Assembly: GCF_900105965.1 (NCBI RefSeq)
Contig: NZ_FNTV01000001.1
Span: 3,782,001 to 3,846,000, forward strand
Length of the DNA: 64,000 nt
Direction: 5' to 3'
DNA from: Arthrobacter alpinus
GTDB taxonomy: Bacteria > Actinomycetota > Actinomycetes > Actinomycetales > Micrococcaceae
Each line of letters begins with the position of its first letter. Position 1 is the first letter of the stretch. This document shows positions 1 through 8,125 of the stretch, piece after piece. Both the position numbers and the translations under genes were made by a program. The notes under the pieces were generated by a model, which was not told the origin of the DNA, ran no database searches, and saw nothing but the letters and a program-made list of their open reading frames with translations.

Positions 1-2
1 TC

Positions 3-464
3 GGCGTGGGGTTGGGCCTGCTCATAGCCACCGACGTGGTGTACGTAGCGGAGAATGCCAAGTTTGGCTCGCCATTCGGCAATCTGGGCGCCACCCTGGA
101 CTCCGGCGGGCACTGGCTGTTCACCGAAATGCTCGGCGCACACCGGACCCTCGACCTCGTCTACTCCTCGGAGCTCATGAGCGGGGCTGACGCGGTGGCC
201 GCAGGGTTGTTCAGCCGGGCCCTGCCCGCGGAGGGACTCCTGGACTTCACCCGCGCCGCGGCCGCCAAGGCCGCGACCGGCCCCACCCAGGCGTTCCTCG
301 CCAGCAAAACCCTCGTGGCAGCGATCCGCCGGGACCGGCTGGGACTGTGGGACGCCGTCGCCCTTGAAAATGAGGCGCAGGTGGCGCTGTCTGCAACGGC
401 CGACTACGCGGAGGGCTTTGCTGCGTTCACGGCCAAGCGGAAGCCCGGATTCACCGGAAAGTAG
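3..464 (+). CDS. Enoyl-CoA hydratase/isomerase family protein, 3' part
   Basis: The frame is open from base 3, so the gene starts upstream of the window and only the last 154 codons are present. The first residues read GVGLGLLIATD, the helix after the oxyanion-hole glycine loop of the crotonase fold. FGSPFGNLGATLDSGG matches the substrate-pocket region, and ASKTL followed by LENEAQVALSATADYAEGFAAFTAKRKPGF is the usual C-terminal helical segment of enoyl-CoA hydratases. The family hydrates or isomerises acyl-CoA thioesters, usually in fatty-acid or aromatic catabolism. The substrate cannot be inferred because the N-terminal half is missing. It converges on the SDR gene with a 3-bp gap. Confidence 0.88.
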   Translation, partial: GVGLGLLIATDVVYVAENAKFGSPFGNLGATLDSGGHWLFTEMLGAHRTLDLVYSSELMSGADAVAAGLFSRALPAEGLLDFTRAAAAKAATGPTQAFLASKTLVAAIRRDRLGLWDAVALENEAQVALSATADYAEGFAAFTAKRKPGFTGK

Positions 465-467
465 CGG

Positions 468-1301
468 CTACTTCCGGCCCGTGAAGTGTTCCATGGACTT
501 GTAGACGCCAAACACGCGCCCGGCCACCACGTCCCAGACGGGCAGCGGCAGGACTCCGCGCAGCGTCTTGCTCAGCTGCACGGTCCACGGCATCAGCAGC
601 ATCGGCGTGCCCTCCTTCATGGCCCGCCACACGCGCTCCGTGACGGCCTCCGGCTCCAGGAGCGGGGTCAGCAGCGGTCCGCGGGCGCCCTCGAACATGC
701 CGGTCTTGATGTACGACGGGCAGAACGTTGTGACCATGACGTGGCGGTGGCCGGCCTGCTGCAGCTCCAGGCGAAGGGAGTCGCTCCAGCCCACCACGGC
801 CCACTTGGAGGAGGAGTAAATGCTCATGCGCGGGTTGGACAGCAGCCCTGCCGCCGAAGCCACGTTCACGATCCGGCTGGTGCGGCCGCCGCTGATCATG
901 GCGGGCAGGAACTCGCGCGTTATGTGCATCAGCGCCAGGGTATTGATGGCCATGGTGGCGGCAATGTCGGTGCGCTGGTCGTGCTCCCAAAAGTACTTGC
1001 CGCGCACAATGCCGGCGTTGTTGATCAGGATGTCCGGGGTGCCCACCTCGCTGCGCACCCACTGAGCCGCCTCCTCGATGGCCTCGAGGCTGCTGACGTC
1101 CACCACTTGGCTGTGGATTTCGGAGCCGCGGCCGCGCAGTTCGGCGGCGGCCTCCTCAAGCGCCTGGGCATTCACGTCCCAGAGCACCACGTGCGCTGCA
1201 TGGTCGCGCACCGCCAGTTGGGCGTACATTTTTCCCATTCCCATGGCGGCCCCCGTGATCAGGACGGTGGCGTTGGAAAGGGATTCGATGGTGCCGGTCA
1301 T
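468..1301 (-). CDS. Short-chain dehydrogenase/reductase, coupled to the alkyl-DHAP-synthase-like gene
   Basis: 277-residue classical SDR. The nucleotide-binding motif TGAAMGMG is at residues 16-23, NNAG at 94-97, the catalytic Ser near 149 and YSSSK at 162-166. A basic tail follows residue 230. It probably uses NAD(P)H to reduce a ketone. Its ATG overlaps the stop of the upstream flavoprotein gene (ATGA at 1298-1301), so the two are cotranscribed and translationally coupled. In peroxisomal ether-lipid synthesis the step after alkyl-DHAP synthase is reduction of alkyl-DHAP by an SDR (PexRAP/DHRS7B). A similar role here is inference only. The fold assignment is secure, the substrate unknown. 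Confidence 0.9.
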   Translation of the reverse strand: MTGTIESLSNATVLITGAAMGMGKMYAQLAVRDHAAHVVLWDVNAQALEEAAAELRGRGSEIHSQVVDVSSLEAIEEAAQWVRSEVGTPDILINNAGIVRGKYFWEHDQRTDIAATMAINTLALMHITREFLPAMISGGRTSRIVNVASAAGLLSNPRMSIYSSSKWAVVGWSDSLRLELQQAGHRHVMVTTFCPSYIKTGMFEGARGPLLTPLLEPEAVTERVWRAMKEGTPMLLMPWTVQLSKTLRGVLPLPVWDVVAGRVFGVYKSMEHFTGRK

Positions 1302-2980
1302 GGCTGTTCCTTAGGTTGGGCCGGGATGGGGATGAGCTTGCCCGGGTTCATGATGCCCGCGGGGTCCAGAGTCGCTTTGATGCCGGCCAGGACCTTGACT
1401 CCCAGCTCCCCGATTTCGGGACCCAGATACCGTGCGTGGTCCGTGCCCACCGCATGGTGGTGGGTGATGGTGGCGCCAGCGGCAACAATGGCCCGCGAGG
1501 CGGCCTCCTTGACCCTGGCATTCTGTGCCAGGCCGTCGGCCTCCAGTCCCGAAAGGAACGTGAAGTAGAGGGAGGCGCCGTCGGAGTAGACGTGCGAGAC
1601 GTGGGTCTGGACGTAGGCGGTCGCGCCGTGTTCACCCAGCGAATCGAGGATTGCCTGACGGACGCTACTGTAGGTGTCCTCCAGCCGGCTCCACGTGGCG
1701 GCCGTTTCCAGCGTCTCCACGTACACACCGCGGGTCAGCAGCTCGTCGCGCAGGTACGGTCCGCTGAACCGCCCATGCTCCCACGATTTTCCCGGCAGCG
1801 GACCCAGCGGGATGCCGCCGGCCCGGCGCAGGATCCGCGCGCTGCGGCGCCTGCGGGCCCGGATGGCCCGGCGCTCGCCCTCCCACACAAACAGGGCCAG
1901 CGCCGATGTTCCCTGTCCACGCAGGCCAAGGTAGCGCTGGAGGGCGCCGGTTTTCCAGCCGCCCAGCTTGAAGGTCGACGCCGTTTCATCCGTGTCGCTC
2001 AAGCGGCACACATGCGGCATGTCGCCCCGTGCGCCGTCGTGCCTGAGTTTGCGCATGGCCTCCGCTCCAGCCTCGAATGACGGGAAAGACCACGCCCCGT
2101 AGGCCTTGTCCGCGGGGGCGGGTGAAACCTTCACGGTGGCGCTGGTGATGACGCCCAGGGTGCCTTCGCTGCCTACCATCACGTCCAACAACTTGGGGCC
2201 GGCGGCCGTGCCCGGCGCAAGGGACCCGGCGTCGAATGGGCCCGCAGGCGTCTCGAGGTGGACTTGCTTGACGAGATCGTCGGAGCGGCCGTAGCCGGTG
2301 GACGCCTGGCCTGCGGAGCGGGTGGCCATATAGCCGCCCAGCGTTGCCTCCTGGTGGCTCTGCGGAAAATGGCCCAGAGTCAGGCCATGCGGGGCCAGGG
2401 CAGCCTCGATTGCCGGGCCGCGGATGCCGGCCTCGAAGGTGGCGGTGCGGGACAGCGGGTCCAGGCGCAGCAGCCGGTCCATGCGCCGCATGTCCAGGGT
2501 GATGACGCCGTCAAAACGTCCACGCAGCGGCTCCACCCCGCCCACCACCGAGGTACCGCCACCAAAGGCCACCACCGCCAACCTGCGGCGCACGCACAGG
2601 GCCAGGAGCTTGCCCACCTCGGCACTGGTGCCTGGGAACACCACGGCGTCGGGCGCATTGAGTGCGTCCCCGCTGCGGCGGCGCAGGAGGTCAGGGGTGC
2701 TCTTGCCGCCGGCGTGCAGGATGCGTTCTGCGGCCTCGGTGGAGACGTGCTCCGGACCGGTGATTGCGCCCAGTTCCGCCAGCAGCTCCGGGCTGAGTGT
2801 CGAGGGGCCAACACGAACGTCCGCAAGGTCAACGGGGGAATGGTCCCGCGCCACACTTGCCAGTCCCAGCGTGCGTTGCAGGAATGCGAGAGCGCCGGGG
2901 CCCAGGGGCTTGGCCCGGGTCGGGTCTCCCCAGCCGTACCAGATGGACCGGGGAATTTCTTCTGTGAGGTGGGTCACCAT
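1298..2980 (-). CDS. FAD-binding oxidase, alkyldihydroxyacetonephosphate synthase-like
   Basis: 560-residue flavoprotein of the VAO/PCMH family. The FAD-pyrophosphate loop FGGGTSVVGG is at about 139-148, followed by the ARSAGQASTGYGRSDDLV segment and VGSEGTLGVIT. The active-site triple histidine HHH at about 507-509, essential in alkyl-DHAP synthase, is kept, as is the C-terminal DPAGIMNPGKL. Alkyl-DHAP synthase swaps the acyl chain of acyl-DHAP for a fatty alcohol to make an ether bond. The ATG at 2980 (MVTHLTEEIP) is preferred; an in-frame ATG at 3022 would run into the divergent tetR gene. Mycobacterium tuberculosis has a similar gene, Rv2251, next to glpD1, a TetR gene and a lipid kinase gene (from memory). 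The exact reaction in actinobacteria is unproven. Confidence 0.85.
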   Translation of the reverse strand: MVTHLTEEIPRSIWYGWGDPTRAKPLGPGALAFLQRTLGLASVARDHSPVDLADVRVGPSTLSPELLAELGAITGPEHVSTEAAERILHAGGKSTPDLLRRRSGDALNAPDAVVFPGTSAEVGKLLALCVRRRLAVVAFGGGTSVVGGVEPLRGRFDGVITLDMRRMDRLLRLDPLSRTATFEAGIRGPAIEAALAPHGLTLGHFPQSHQEATLGGYMATRSAGQASTGYGRSDDLVKQVHLETPAGPFDAGSLAPGTAAGPKLLDVMVGSEGTLGVITSATVKVSPAPADKAYGAWSFPSFEAGAEAMRKLRHDGARGDMPHVCRLSDTDETASTFKLGGWKTGALQRYLGLRGQGTSALALFVWEGERRAIRARRRRSARILRRAGGIPLGPLPGKSWEHGRFSGPYLRDELLTRGVYVETLETAATWSRLEDTYSSVRQAILDSLGEHGATAYVQTHVSHVYSDGASLYFTFLSGLEADGLAQNARVKEAASRAIVAAGATITHHHAVGTDHARYLGPEIGELGVKVLAGIKATLDPAGIMNPGKLIPIPAQPKEQP

Positions 2981-2984
2981 GAGA

Positions 2985-3008
2985 TACAGTGTGACACATG
3001 ACGTCACA
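2985..3008. promoter_or_regulatory. Divergent promoter and candidate TetR operator
   Basis: Only 17 bp separate the two divergent start codons. TACAGT at 2985-2990 lies 7 nt before the tetR ATG, the layout of a leaderless actinobacterial promoter. TGTGACACA at 2990-2998 is a perfect odd palindrome, and TGTGAC (2990-2995) also pairs with GTCACA (3003-3008). A regulator bound here would block both start sites, as expected for autoregulated TetR repressors. Binding is inferred from position and symmetry. Confidence 0.5.
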
Positions 3009-3603
3009 ACGTACCAGCACATTGGCGGACCAACAGCTGCTTGCAGCCATTCGGGACCAGGTGGTGCTGCACGGCGTGCGCCGCACCACGGCCAACGGCA
3101 TTGCCGAGCGGGCCGGGATTTCCCGCATGACGTTCTATCGCCGCATGGGGTCGGTGGAGAACGCCGTGCTGGCGGCCCTGACCCAGGAATTCCGCTCCTA
3201 CGCAGCCAGCGTGCACAACGGGATCCCGGCTGGCACGGGCCGCCAGCGGCTGGTCCACTTTGCCGTCGAGAGCGTGCGCGTGTTCGCCACCTCGGAGCTG
3301 CTGGCGTCCATCGCCGAACGGGACCCGGAATTCCTCATCCCCTATGTGACGGACAGGTTCGGGGCGAGCCAAAAGCTCATCCTCGACGAGTTGCACGGCA
3401 TGCTCGATGACGGGATCGCCGACGGCAGCATCGAGGCAGGAAACGGAACTCCTACCGCGGTGTTGCTGGCCGCCCAGGGCGTTGCGCTCTCCTCACGGGT
3501 CCTGCTGAAAATGGGCACCTTCGATGACACGCTGGCGGAATTGGGGAGGATGCTGGAACGCTACCTCACCCCGTCGAACCTCAAGGCTGTGGTGGAAGCA
3601 TGA
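2998..3603 (+). CDS. TetR/AcrR family transcriptional regulator
   Basis: 201 residues. The N-terminal helix-turn-helix is at about 30-55 (TTANGIAERAGISRMTFYRR), followed by a helical ligand-binding domain typical of TetR regulators. It is divergent from the alkyl-DHAP-synthase-like gene and its stop overlaps the glpD start (ATGA at 3600-3603), so it heads a tetR-glpD-lipid kinase operon. It probably represses both directions from the palindrome in the 17-bp spacer. The ligand is unknown; an acyl-CoA or lipid intermediate would fit the neighbours. Confidence 0.92.
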   Translation: MTSQRTSTLADQQLLAAIRDQVVLHGVRRTTANGIAERAGISRMTFYRRMGSVENAVLAALTQEFRSYAASVHNGIPAGTGRQRLVHFAVESVRVFATSELLASIAERDPEFLIPYVTDRFGASQKLILDELHGMLDDGIADGSIEAGNGTPTAVLLAAQGVALSSRVLLKMGTFDDTLAELGRMLERYLTPSNLKAVVEA

Positions 3604-5183
3604 CCCCGGATGTCGTGTCCAACCGCAGCTGGATCAATGACCACACCCGCCGCCGCTCCCTCGAGCATGTTGCCGGGCACACCGTGGACGTGGCAGTGGT
3701 TGGCGGCGGCATCACGGGGGCCGGCGTGGCGCTCGACGCGGCGAGCCGGGGACTGAGCGTGGCGCTGTTGGAGAGCCACGACCTGGCGTCCGGCACCAGC
3801 GGCTACAGCTCCAAGCTGGTCCACGGCGGGCTGCGCTACCTGGCCAAGATGGACTTTGGCGTGGCCTGGGAATCGGCCGTGGAGCGACGCTGGCTCATGG
3901 ACAGGATTGCCCCGCACCTGGTCCACCCCCTCGGTTTTGTCATCCCCGACGCCCGCAGTGCACCGGCCTGGGAAGGCCTCACGGCCGGGGCCGGCGTGGT
4001 CATCTATGACGTGTTGCGCAGGTTGTCCGGGCTGCGCAGCAGGGTCCTGCCGCGCCCCCAGCTGCTCTCCAGTCAGACTGTGGCGGCACTCGCCCCGGCG
4101 CTCGACCCGGCGGGTCTGCGCCGCGGCTATCTGTACTGGGACGGCCAGGTGGTGGACGACGCCCGGCTGGTCTTGGGCGTGGCCCGCACAGCCGCCAGCC
4201 ACGGCGCACACATATTGCGCGACGTGGAAGCCACAGCCCTGACTGCGGAATCCGTGGCAGCCGTTGACCGAAGGACGGGGGAGTCGGTGGGCATCAGGGC
4301 CCGGACGGTGGTCAACGCCACGGGAGTGTGGGCCGCCGACTTTGAGCCGCAGTTGCGCGTGACCCCCAGCCGCGGCACCCACCTGGTGGTGCGGGCCGAA
4401 CGGTTGGGCAACCCCCACGCCGCGCACACCGTCGCGGTCCCTGGCCGCTTTGGCAGGTACGTTTTTGTGCTGCCCCAGCCCGGCGGCGTCGTCTACATCG
4501 GGCTGACCGACGAGGAAGACCACAATGCCGACGGCCACAGCCCCCTCGTCCCGGAGCACGATATCGACTTCCTCCTGGATATTGTCAATACAACTCTGAC
4601 CGTGCCCCTGGCACGCGACGACGTGGTGGGCTCCTTTGCCGGACTGCGTCCCCTGGTCGAGGCCGCGCACGCCGACGGCCCCGATGGAACCGCCGACATT
4701 TCCCGCAGGCACCTCATCCGGGACGTACCGGGTGCGCCCATCACGGTGGTCGGCGGAAAGATGACCACCTACCGCCGCATGGCCCAGGACGCGGTGGACG
4801 CCGCAGTATCCCGGCTGGGCGTAGATGCCCCGTGCCGCACCAAGAAGCTGCCGCTCGTGGGGGCCGCGAGTGCGGCAACACTTGGCGGGATTGCGGCGCC
4901 GGATCGGCTCGTGGCCAGGTACGGCACCGAGGCAGCCGACGTGCACGATCTCGGCCGCCAGGACCCGTCCCTCGCCGAACCACTGTTTGAGGGCACAGAC
5001 ATCACGGGCGCGGAGCTGTTGTTCGCGGTGCTCGCGGAGGGGGCGTTCACCGTGGAGGACCTGCTGGAACGCCGCACACGCCTGGCCTTTGTGCCCGCCG
5101 ACGCGCAGCAAGCCCGCGGCCCCGCCCGCAGCATCCTGGCTCTCGCCGCATCGTGGGCGCCGGGCAAGGAAGCGCAGAAGTGA
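3600..5183 (+). CDS. glpD: Glycerol-3-phosphate dehydrogenase/oxidase
   Basis: 527 residues, normal for GlpD. The Rossmann FAD motif VVGGGITGAG is at 33-42, followed by GTSGYSSKLVHGGLRYL, the signature of FAD-dependent glycerol-3-phosphate dehydrogenases. GKMTTYRRMAQDAVD near 383-397 starts the C-terminal domain. The enzyme oxidises sn-glycerol 3-phosphate to DHAP at the membrane and passes electrons to menaquinone. No glycerol kinase or facilitator is adjacent, so this copy may serve lipid precursor supply rather than glycerol catabolism (inference). It is coupled to tetR upstream (ATGA) and to the lipid kinase downstream (GTGA). Confidence 0.93.
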   Translation: MTPDVVSNRSWINDHTRRRSLEHVAGHTVDVAVVGGGITGAGVALDAASRGLSVALLESHDLASGTSGYSSKLVHGGLRYLAKMDFGVAWESAVERRWLMDRIAPHLVHPLGFVIPDARSAPAWEGLTAGAGVVIYDVLRRLSGLRSRVLPRPQLLSSQTVAALAPALDPAGLRRGYLYWDGQVVDDARLVLGVARTAASHGAHILRDVEATALTAESVAAVDRRTGESVGIRARTVVNATGVWAADFEPQLRVTPSRGTHLVVRAERLGNPHAAHTVAVPGRFGRYVFVLPQPGGVVYIGLTDEEDHNADGHSPLVPEHDIDFLLDIVNTTLTVPLARDDVVGSFAGLRPLVEAAHADGPDGTADISRRHLIRDVPGAPITVVGGKMTTYRRMAQDAVDAAVSRLGVDAPCRTKKLPLVGAASAATLGGIAAPDRLVARYGTEAADVHDLGRQDPSLAEPLFEGTDITGAELLFAVLAEGAFTVEDLLERRTRLAFVPADAQQARGPARSILALAASWAPGKEAQK

Positions 5184-6100
5184 CGGCAAACAGTGGTGCC
5201 GGAGCGTGGGTGCGTGGCAGGGCCCTGCTCCTGGTCAACCCGACGTCGGGCCGCGGCCGCGCGCTGCGGCTGCTGCCACGGACGGCCGCGGCGCTGCGTG
5301 CTGCCGGTTGCTCCCTGGAGGTGTCCACCACCGAAAGCCTTGCCGACGCCACGGAGCAGGCACGCCTTGCTCCGGCCGGAACTCTCGTGGCGGTTCTGGG
5401 CGGTGACGGCTTCTTGGGCGCCGCCGCCGCAGGGGCACGGGAGTCGGGCGCCGTCGTTCTTCCCCTGGCCGGCGGGCGAGGCAACGACACAGTGCGCCGT
5501 CTCGGTCTGGCCCTCAACCCGGTCAAGGCCGTGCAGGGCCTGGACCGCCTGACCGTGCGCGAGCTCGATCTTGGTCTCGCCAACGGACGTCCCTATCTGG
5601 GCGTCGCCAATGCGGGCTTTGATGGTCTGGCTAACGAATACGGCAACGACGCGCGCCTGAATCTGGGGCCGTTTGTGTACCTGTACGGCGGGATCAGGGC
5701 ATTCCTGGACTGGAAGAACGTGACCTTCACTGTGTCAGTGGATGGCAAGGAGACCAGCTTCCCCGGCTGGCTTGTGGCCGTCGGAAATGTTGGCCAATAC
5801 GGGGGAGGCCTGCGCATTTGTCCGCAAGCCAAGGCCGACGACGGCCGGCTTGACGTTGTCTCGCTGGGACGGGCCACGATTCTTGGCGTGGCAGCCACCT
5901 ATCTGCGCTCCTACCGAGGCAGCCATCTGGGGCAGCGCAACGTCATTTTCACCCGGGGCAGCGCCGTGAGCATCAGTGCCAGCAAACCGCTGAATCTCTA
6001 CGCCGACGGCGAGAAGGTAGCGACGTTGCCCGCGCTGATGGAAGTTCTGCCCCGGGCAGTGAAGTTCCTGGTCCCGGCCAATTCACTGGCAATGGACTAG
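5180..6100 (+). CDS. Diacylglycerol kinase-family lipid kinase
   Basis: 306 residues from the GTG at 5180, which overlaps the glpD stop as GTGA; an ATG at 5153 is possible but overlaps more. The DAGK catalytic domain shows LLVNPTSGRGRA at about 17-28, the nucleotide-binding GGDGFLG at about 74-80 (usually GGDGT) and LAGGRGNDT at about 100, matching the PLGTGND motif. Such enzymes phosphorylate diacylglycerol or related lipids at the membrane. M. tuberculosis Rv2252 is a homologue linked to phosphatidylinositol mannoside synthesis and has similar neighbours (from memory). The lipid substrate is not known. It converges on the next gene with a 4-bp overlap. Confidence 0.9.
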   Translation: MTANSGAGAWVRGRALLLVNPTSGRGRALRLLPRTAAALRAAGCSLEVSTTESLADATEQARLAPAGTLVAVLGGDGFLGAAAAGARESGAVVLPLAGGRGNDTVRRLGLALNPVKAVQGLDRLTVRELDLGLANGRPYLGVANAGFDGLANEYGNDARLNLGPFVYLYGGIRAFLDWKNVTFTVSVDGKETSFPGWLVAVGNVGQYGGGLRICPQAKADDGRLDVVSLGRATILGVAATYLRSYRGSHLGQRNVIFTRGSAVSISASKPLNLYADGEKVATLPALMEVLPRAVKFLVPANSLAMD

Positions 6101-6669
6101 TCGGAAGTTTCCCCATCGGAGGTGCTGGCAGTCGGGGCTGGACGGCGTCGGCCGGCAAAGGGCCAGACGATCGTTAGAGCCCCCAGAACCACCAGAATGA
6201 AAGCTTCGCCGGGGAACGCAAAGACGCGCAAGACAATCGCAGCGGCAAGGTAGGGCAGTGCCGCCCACTTCAGCGGGTTGTGTTTGAGGCGGCTGCCCCA
6301 GGCAAAGAGCATGAGCGCAAAGAACAAGCTCAGCTCAAAGCGTGCCGACCACTCAACGAAGAAGAAGATGGCGCCAACAATGACCAGGACTCCGGCAGCC
6401 GAGATGGTTTGCCGGCGAGCCTCCGTACCCTTCGTGAAGGACAGTGGAGCCCACAGCAGCGCCGCGCAGATGGCCGGGAGCAAAGGAGTGAGGAAGAATA
6501 CGGGTGCACTGATGGTGGCGGGGTCGCCTGCGCCGAGGAACAGCATCAGGGCCGAAAGTAGTGCACCCAGGCCGGCGGTCATGAAGACCAGCCCGTTTAC
6601 GGCCGGTGCTTCCTGAACTGCGATGGCGGTTTCGGCGGCTTCGGCCCGGAGTGTGTGGTGATTCTTCAT
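6097..6669 (-). CDS. Hypothetical membrane protein
   Basis: 190 residues with about six hydrophobic segments (roughly 25-47, 54-76, 88-104, 107-124, 131-147, 150-168) and a short charged C-terminus rich in Arg, then Ser/Asp/Glu. I do not recognise a family. A GAGGA ribosome-binding site lies 7 nt before the ATG. The gene converges on the lipid kinase gene and stands alone. No catalytic motif is visible. Confidence 0.75.
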   Translation of the reverse strand: MKNHHTLRAEAAETAIAVQEAPAVNGLVFMTAGLGALLSALMLFLGAGDPATISAPVFFLTPLLPAICAALLWAPLSFTKGTEARRQTISAAGVLVIVGAIFFFVEWSARFELSLFFALMLFAWGSRLKHNPLKWAALPYLAAAIVLRVFAFPGEAFILVVLGALTIVWPFAGRRRPAPTASTSDGETSD

Positions 6670-6704
6670 TCCTCAATCCTCGCAGCTTTGTGCGCGGCCG
6701 GAAT

Positions 6705-7493
6705 TCAGTTAAGTGTGCGGGTGCCTTCCGGCAGGGACCCATTGTTCATGAGGGCCGTGGCGGCGTCGGCCAACGCCGTCAGGGCCACTCGCTGCGTCCA
6801 CGGACCGTAGGAGATTCGGGCAACACCCAACTCCTGGAGCTTGGCCGGCGAAAGCGATCCGGGGACATTGATGACGCTCACCTTTCCGTGTCCTATGCCG
6901 GCCACGAGTGCCTTGACGGTGGGTTCGTCAAGTTTGCCGGGAACGAAGATGCAGGCCGCGCCGACCTCCAGGTAGGCGCGGCCACGTTCGATGGCGGCGT
7001 CGAGGACTTCGCGGGGGTCATGGTCCGCACCGCGCAGGAACGCATCGGTGCGGGCGTTCAGGACAAAGTCGATTCCTTCTGCAGCTCCCGCGTCCGCGGC
7101 CGCTTTCATCTGCGCCACGGAGTGTGCGAGCGGCTGCATCTGGTCCTCGATGTTGGCCCCCACAACGCCAACGCCAATAGCCTTCCGGACCGTTTCACCC
7201 GGATTGCCGTAGCCGCGGTCCAGATCAGCAGTGACGGGGAGATCGGTTGCAGCAGCGATGCGGCCCACGGCCTCAAGCATGGTGGCCAGCGGGATGTGCT
7301 CTCCGTCTTCGTAACCAAAGGACGCGGCAATGGAGTGGCCGGCCGTGGCCAGGGCCTGGGTGCCGGGGATGTCCGCGATCACCTTCGCCGTGATGGCATC
7401 CCAGACATTGACCAACTGCAAAATTTCTGGGGCTTGATGGAGGCGGAGCAGCTTGGTGGCCTTGGACGCAGTCTTTTCCTGTATGGGATTCAT
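6705..7493 (-). CDS. Isocitrate lyase/PEP mutase family protein
   Basis: 262 residues from the ATG at 7493. The (beta/alpha)8 family shows LVNVWDAITAKVI at about 28-40, ATAGHSIAASFGY, the metal-site strand VTADLDRGYGN at about 85-95, GANIEDQ and NARTDAFL. This resembles the short PEP mutase/methylisocitrate lyase-like subgroup that cleaves or forms C-C or C-P bonds of 2-oxoacids. The KKCGH catalytic loop of true isocitrate lyases is not evident. TACGCT ends 6 nt before the ATG, suggesting a leaderless mRNA. It lies just downstream of the Lrp regulator gene on the same strand. The substrate is unknown. Confidence 0.82.
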   Translation of the reverse strand: MNPIQEKTASKATKLLRLHQAPEILQLVNVWDAITAKVIADIPGTQALATAGHSIAASFGYEDGEHIPLATMLEAVGRIAAATDLPVTADLDRGYGNPGETVRKAIGVGVVGANIEDQMQPLAHSVAQMKAAADAGAAEGIDFVLNARTDAFLRGADHDPREVLDAAIERGRAYLEVGAACIFVPGKLDEPTVKALVAGIGHGKVSVINVPGSLSPAKLQELGVARISYGPWTQRVALTALADAATALMNNGSLPEGTRTLN

Positions 7494-7499
7494 GGTTTC

Positions 7500-7505
7500 A
7501 GCGTA
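7500..7505 (-). promoter_or_regulatory. Candidate leaderless -10 box for the PEP mutase-family gene
   Basis: On the minus strand TACGCT is separated from the ATG at 7493 by six bases. This matches the TANNNT-N6/7-start layout repeated through the window. No clear -35 box was sought. Confidence 0.45.
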
Positions 7506-7524
7506 GCCCCGGGCAGGCCACAAG

Positions 7525-7977
7525 TCACCGGGTATCCAGATCCTCAAAGATGAGGAACGTTTGGGTATCCAGCACGCCGGGCATGGACTGCAACGTATCG
7601 AAGATAACTCGCCGAAGTCCCTGGTTGTCCTCGGCACGCACCAGCAAGATCACATCAAAATCGCCGCCGACCAAGGCAATGTGTGCCACCTCGGGGATGG
7701 CCCGCAGCTCCTCCCGCAGCTCCCGCCACACATGCTGGCTGACCTTCAGGGTTACGTAGGCGCTCGATTTCAGCCCGGCCTTAACCGGATCCACCAACGC
7801 AGTGAACTTGGTCAGCACCCCCGTTGAGGTGAGCCGCGAAATCCTGGCATAGGCGTGGGCGCGGGAAATATGGACGTTCTCGGCCACCACGCTGACGGAC
7901 ATTCGGCCATCGCGAGTGAGCTCCGCAAGGATGCGCCGGTCAACATCATCCATCTGGACGGTGGTATTCGATTCCAT
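7525..7977 (-). CDS. Lrp/AsnC family regulator, probable regulator of the divergent 2-oxoacid dehydrogenase operon
   Basis: 150 residues from the ATG at 7977 (MESNTTVQMDD), with AAGGAGA just upstream. The N-terminal winged helix (DDVDRRILAELTRDGRMS) is followed by the RAM/AsnC ligand-binding domain with GGDFDVILLV and a C-terminal FLIFEDLDTR strand. It is divergent from the E1alpha-E1beta-E2 operon. Lrp-family BkdR proteins regulate branched-chain keto acid dehydrogenase operons from the same position in other bacteria, with branched-chain amino acids as effectors. That role here is inferred from context. Confidence 0.9.
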   Translation of the reverse strand: MESNTTVQMDDVDRRILAELTRDGRMSVSVVAENVHISRAHAYARISRLTSTGVLTKFTALVDPVKAGLKSSAYVTLKVSQHVWRELREELRAIPEVAHIALVGGDFDVILLVRAEDNQGLRRVIFDTLQSMPGVLDTQTFLIFEDLDTR

Positions 7978-8125
7978 GGTTCTCCTTATCTTTTGTCTTT
8001 GAGAATATGCGCAGAGTGCGAAAAGTTCCAGAGTTTCCCGCATTTAAGGCGACAATCCTCTGGCAATCGCATACTGAAGCTAGCGGAACATCTTTGGCTT
8101 TTTCAGTGGAAGGAACGAGCGTTCA
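7978..8125. promoter_or_regulatory. Divergent control region of the Lrp gene and the dehydrogenase operon
   Basis: 148 bp between the two ATGs. It is less GC-rich than its flanks, holds the ribosome-binding sites of both genes (AAGGAGA on the minus strand, GGAAGGAA at 8108-8115 on the plus strand), and presumably the Lrp-type binding sites. I could not define a single convincing operator. Confidence 0.5.

Noticed and set aside
2990..3008. CRP-type site TGTGA...TCACA at the tetR start
   Set aside because: The half-sites are separated by 9 bp rather than 6, so it does not fit CRP; a TetR dyad explains it better.
3561..5189. 542-residue open frame opposite glpD
   Set aside because: Shadow of the GC-rich codon pattern of glpD. 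The plus-strand protein has full FAD motifs and coupled neighbours; the minus frame has no recognisable domain.
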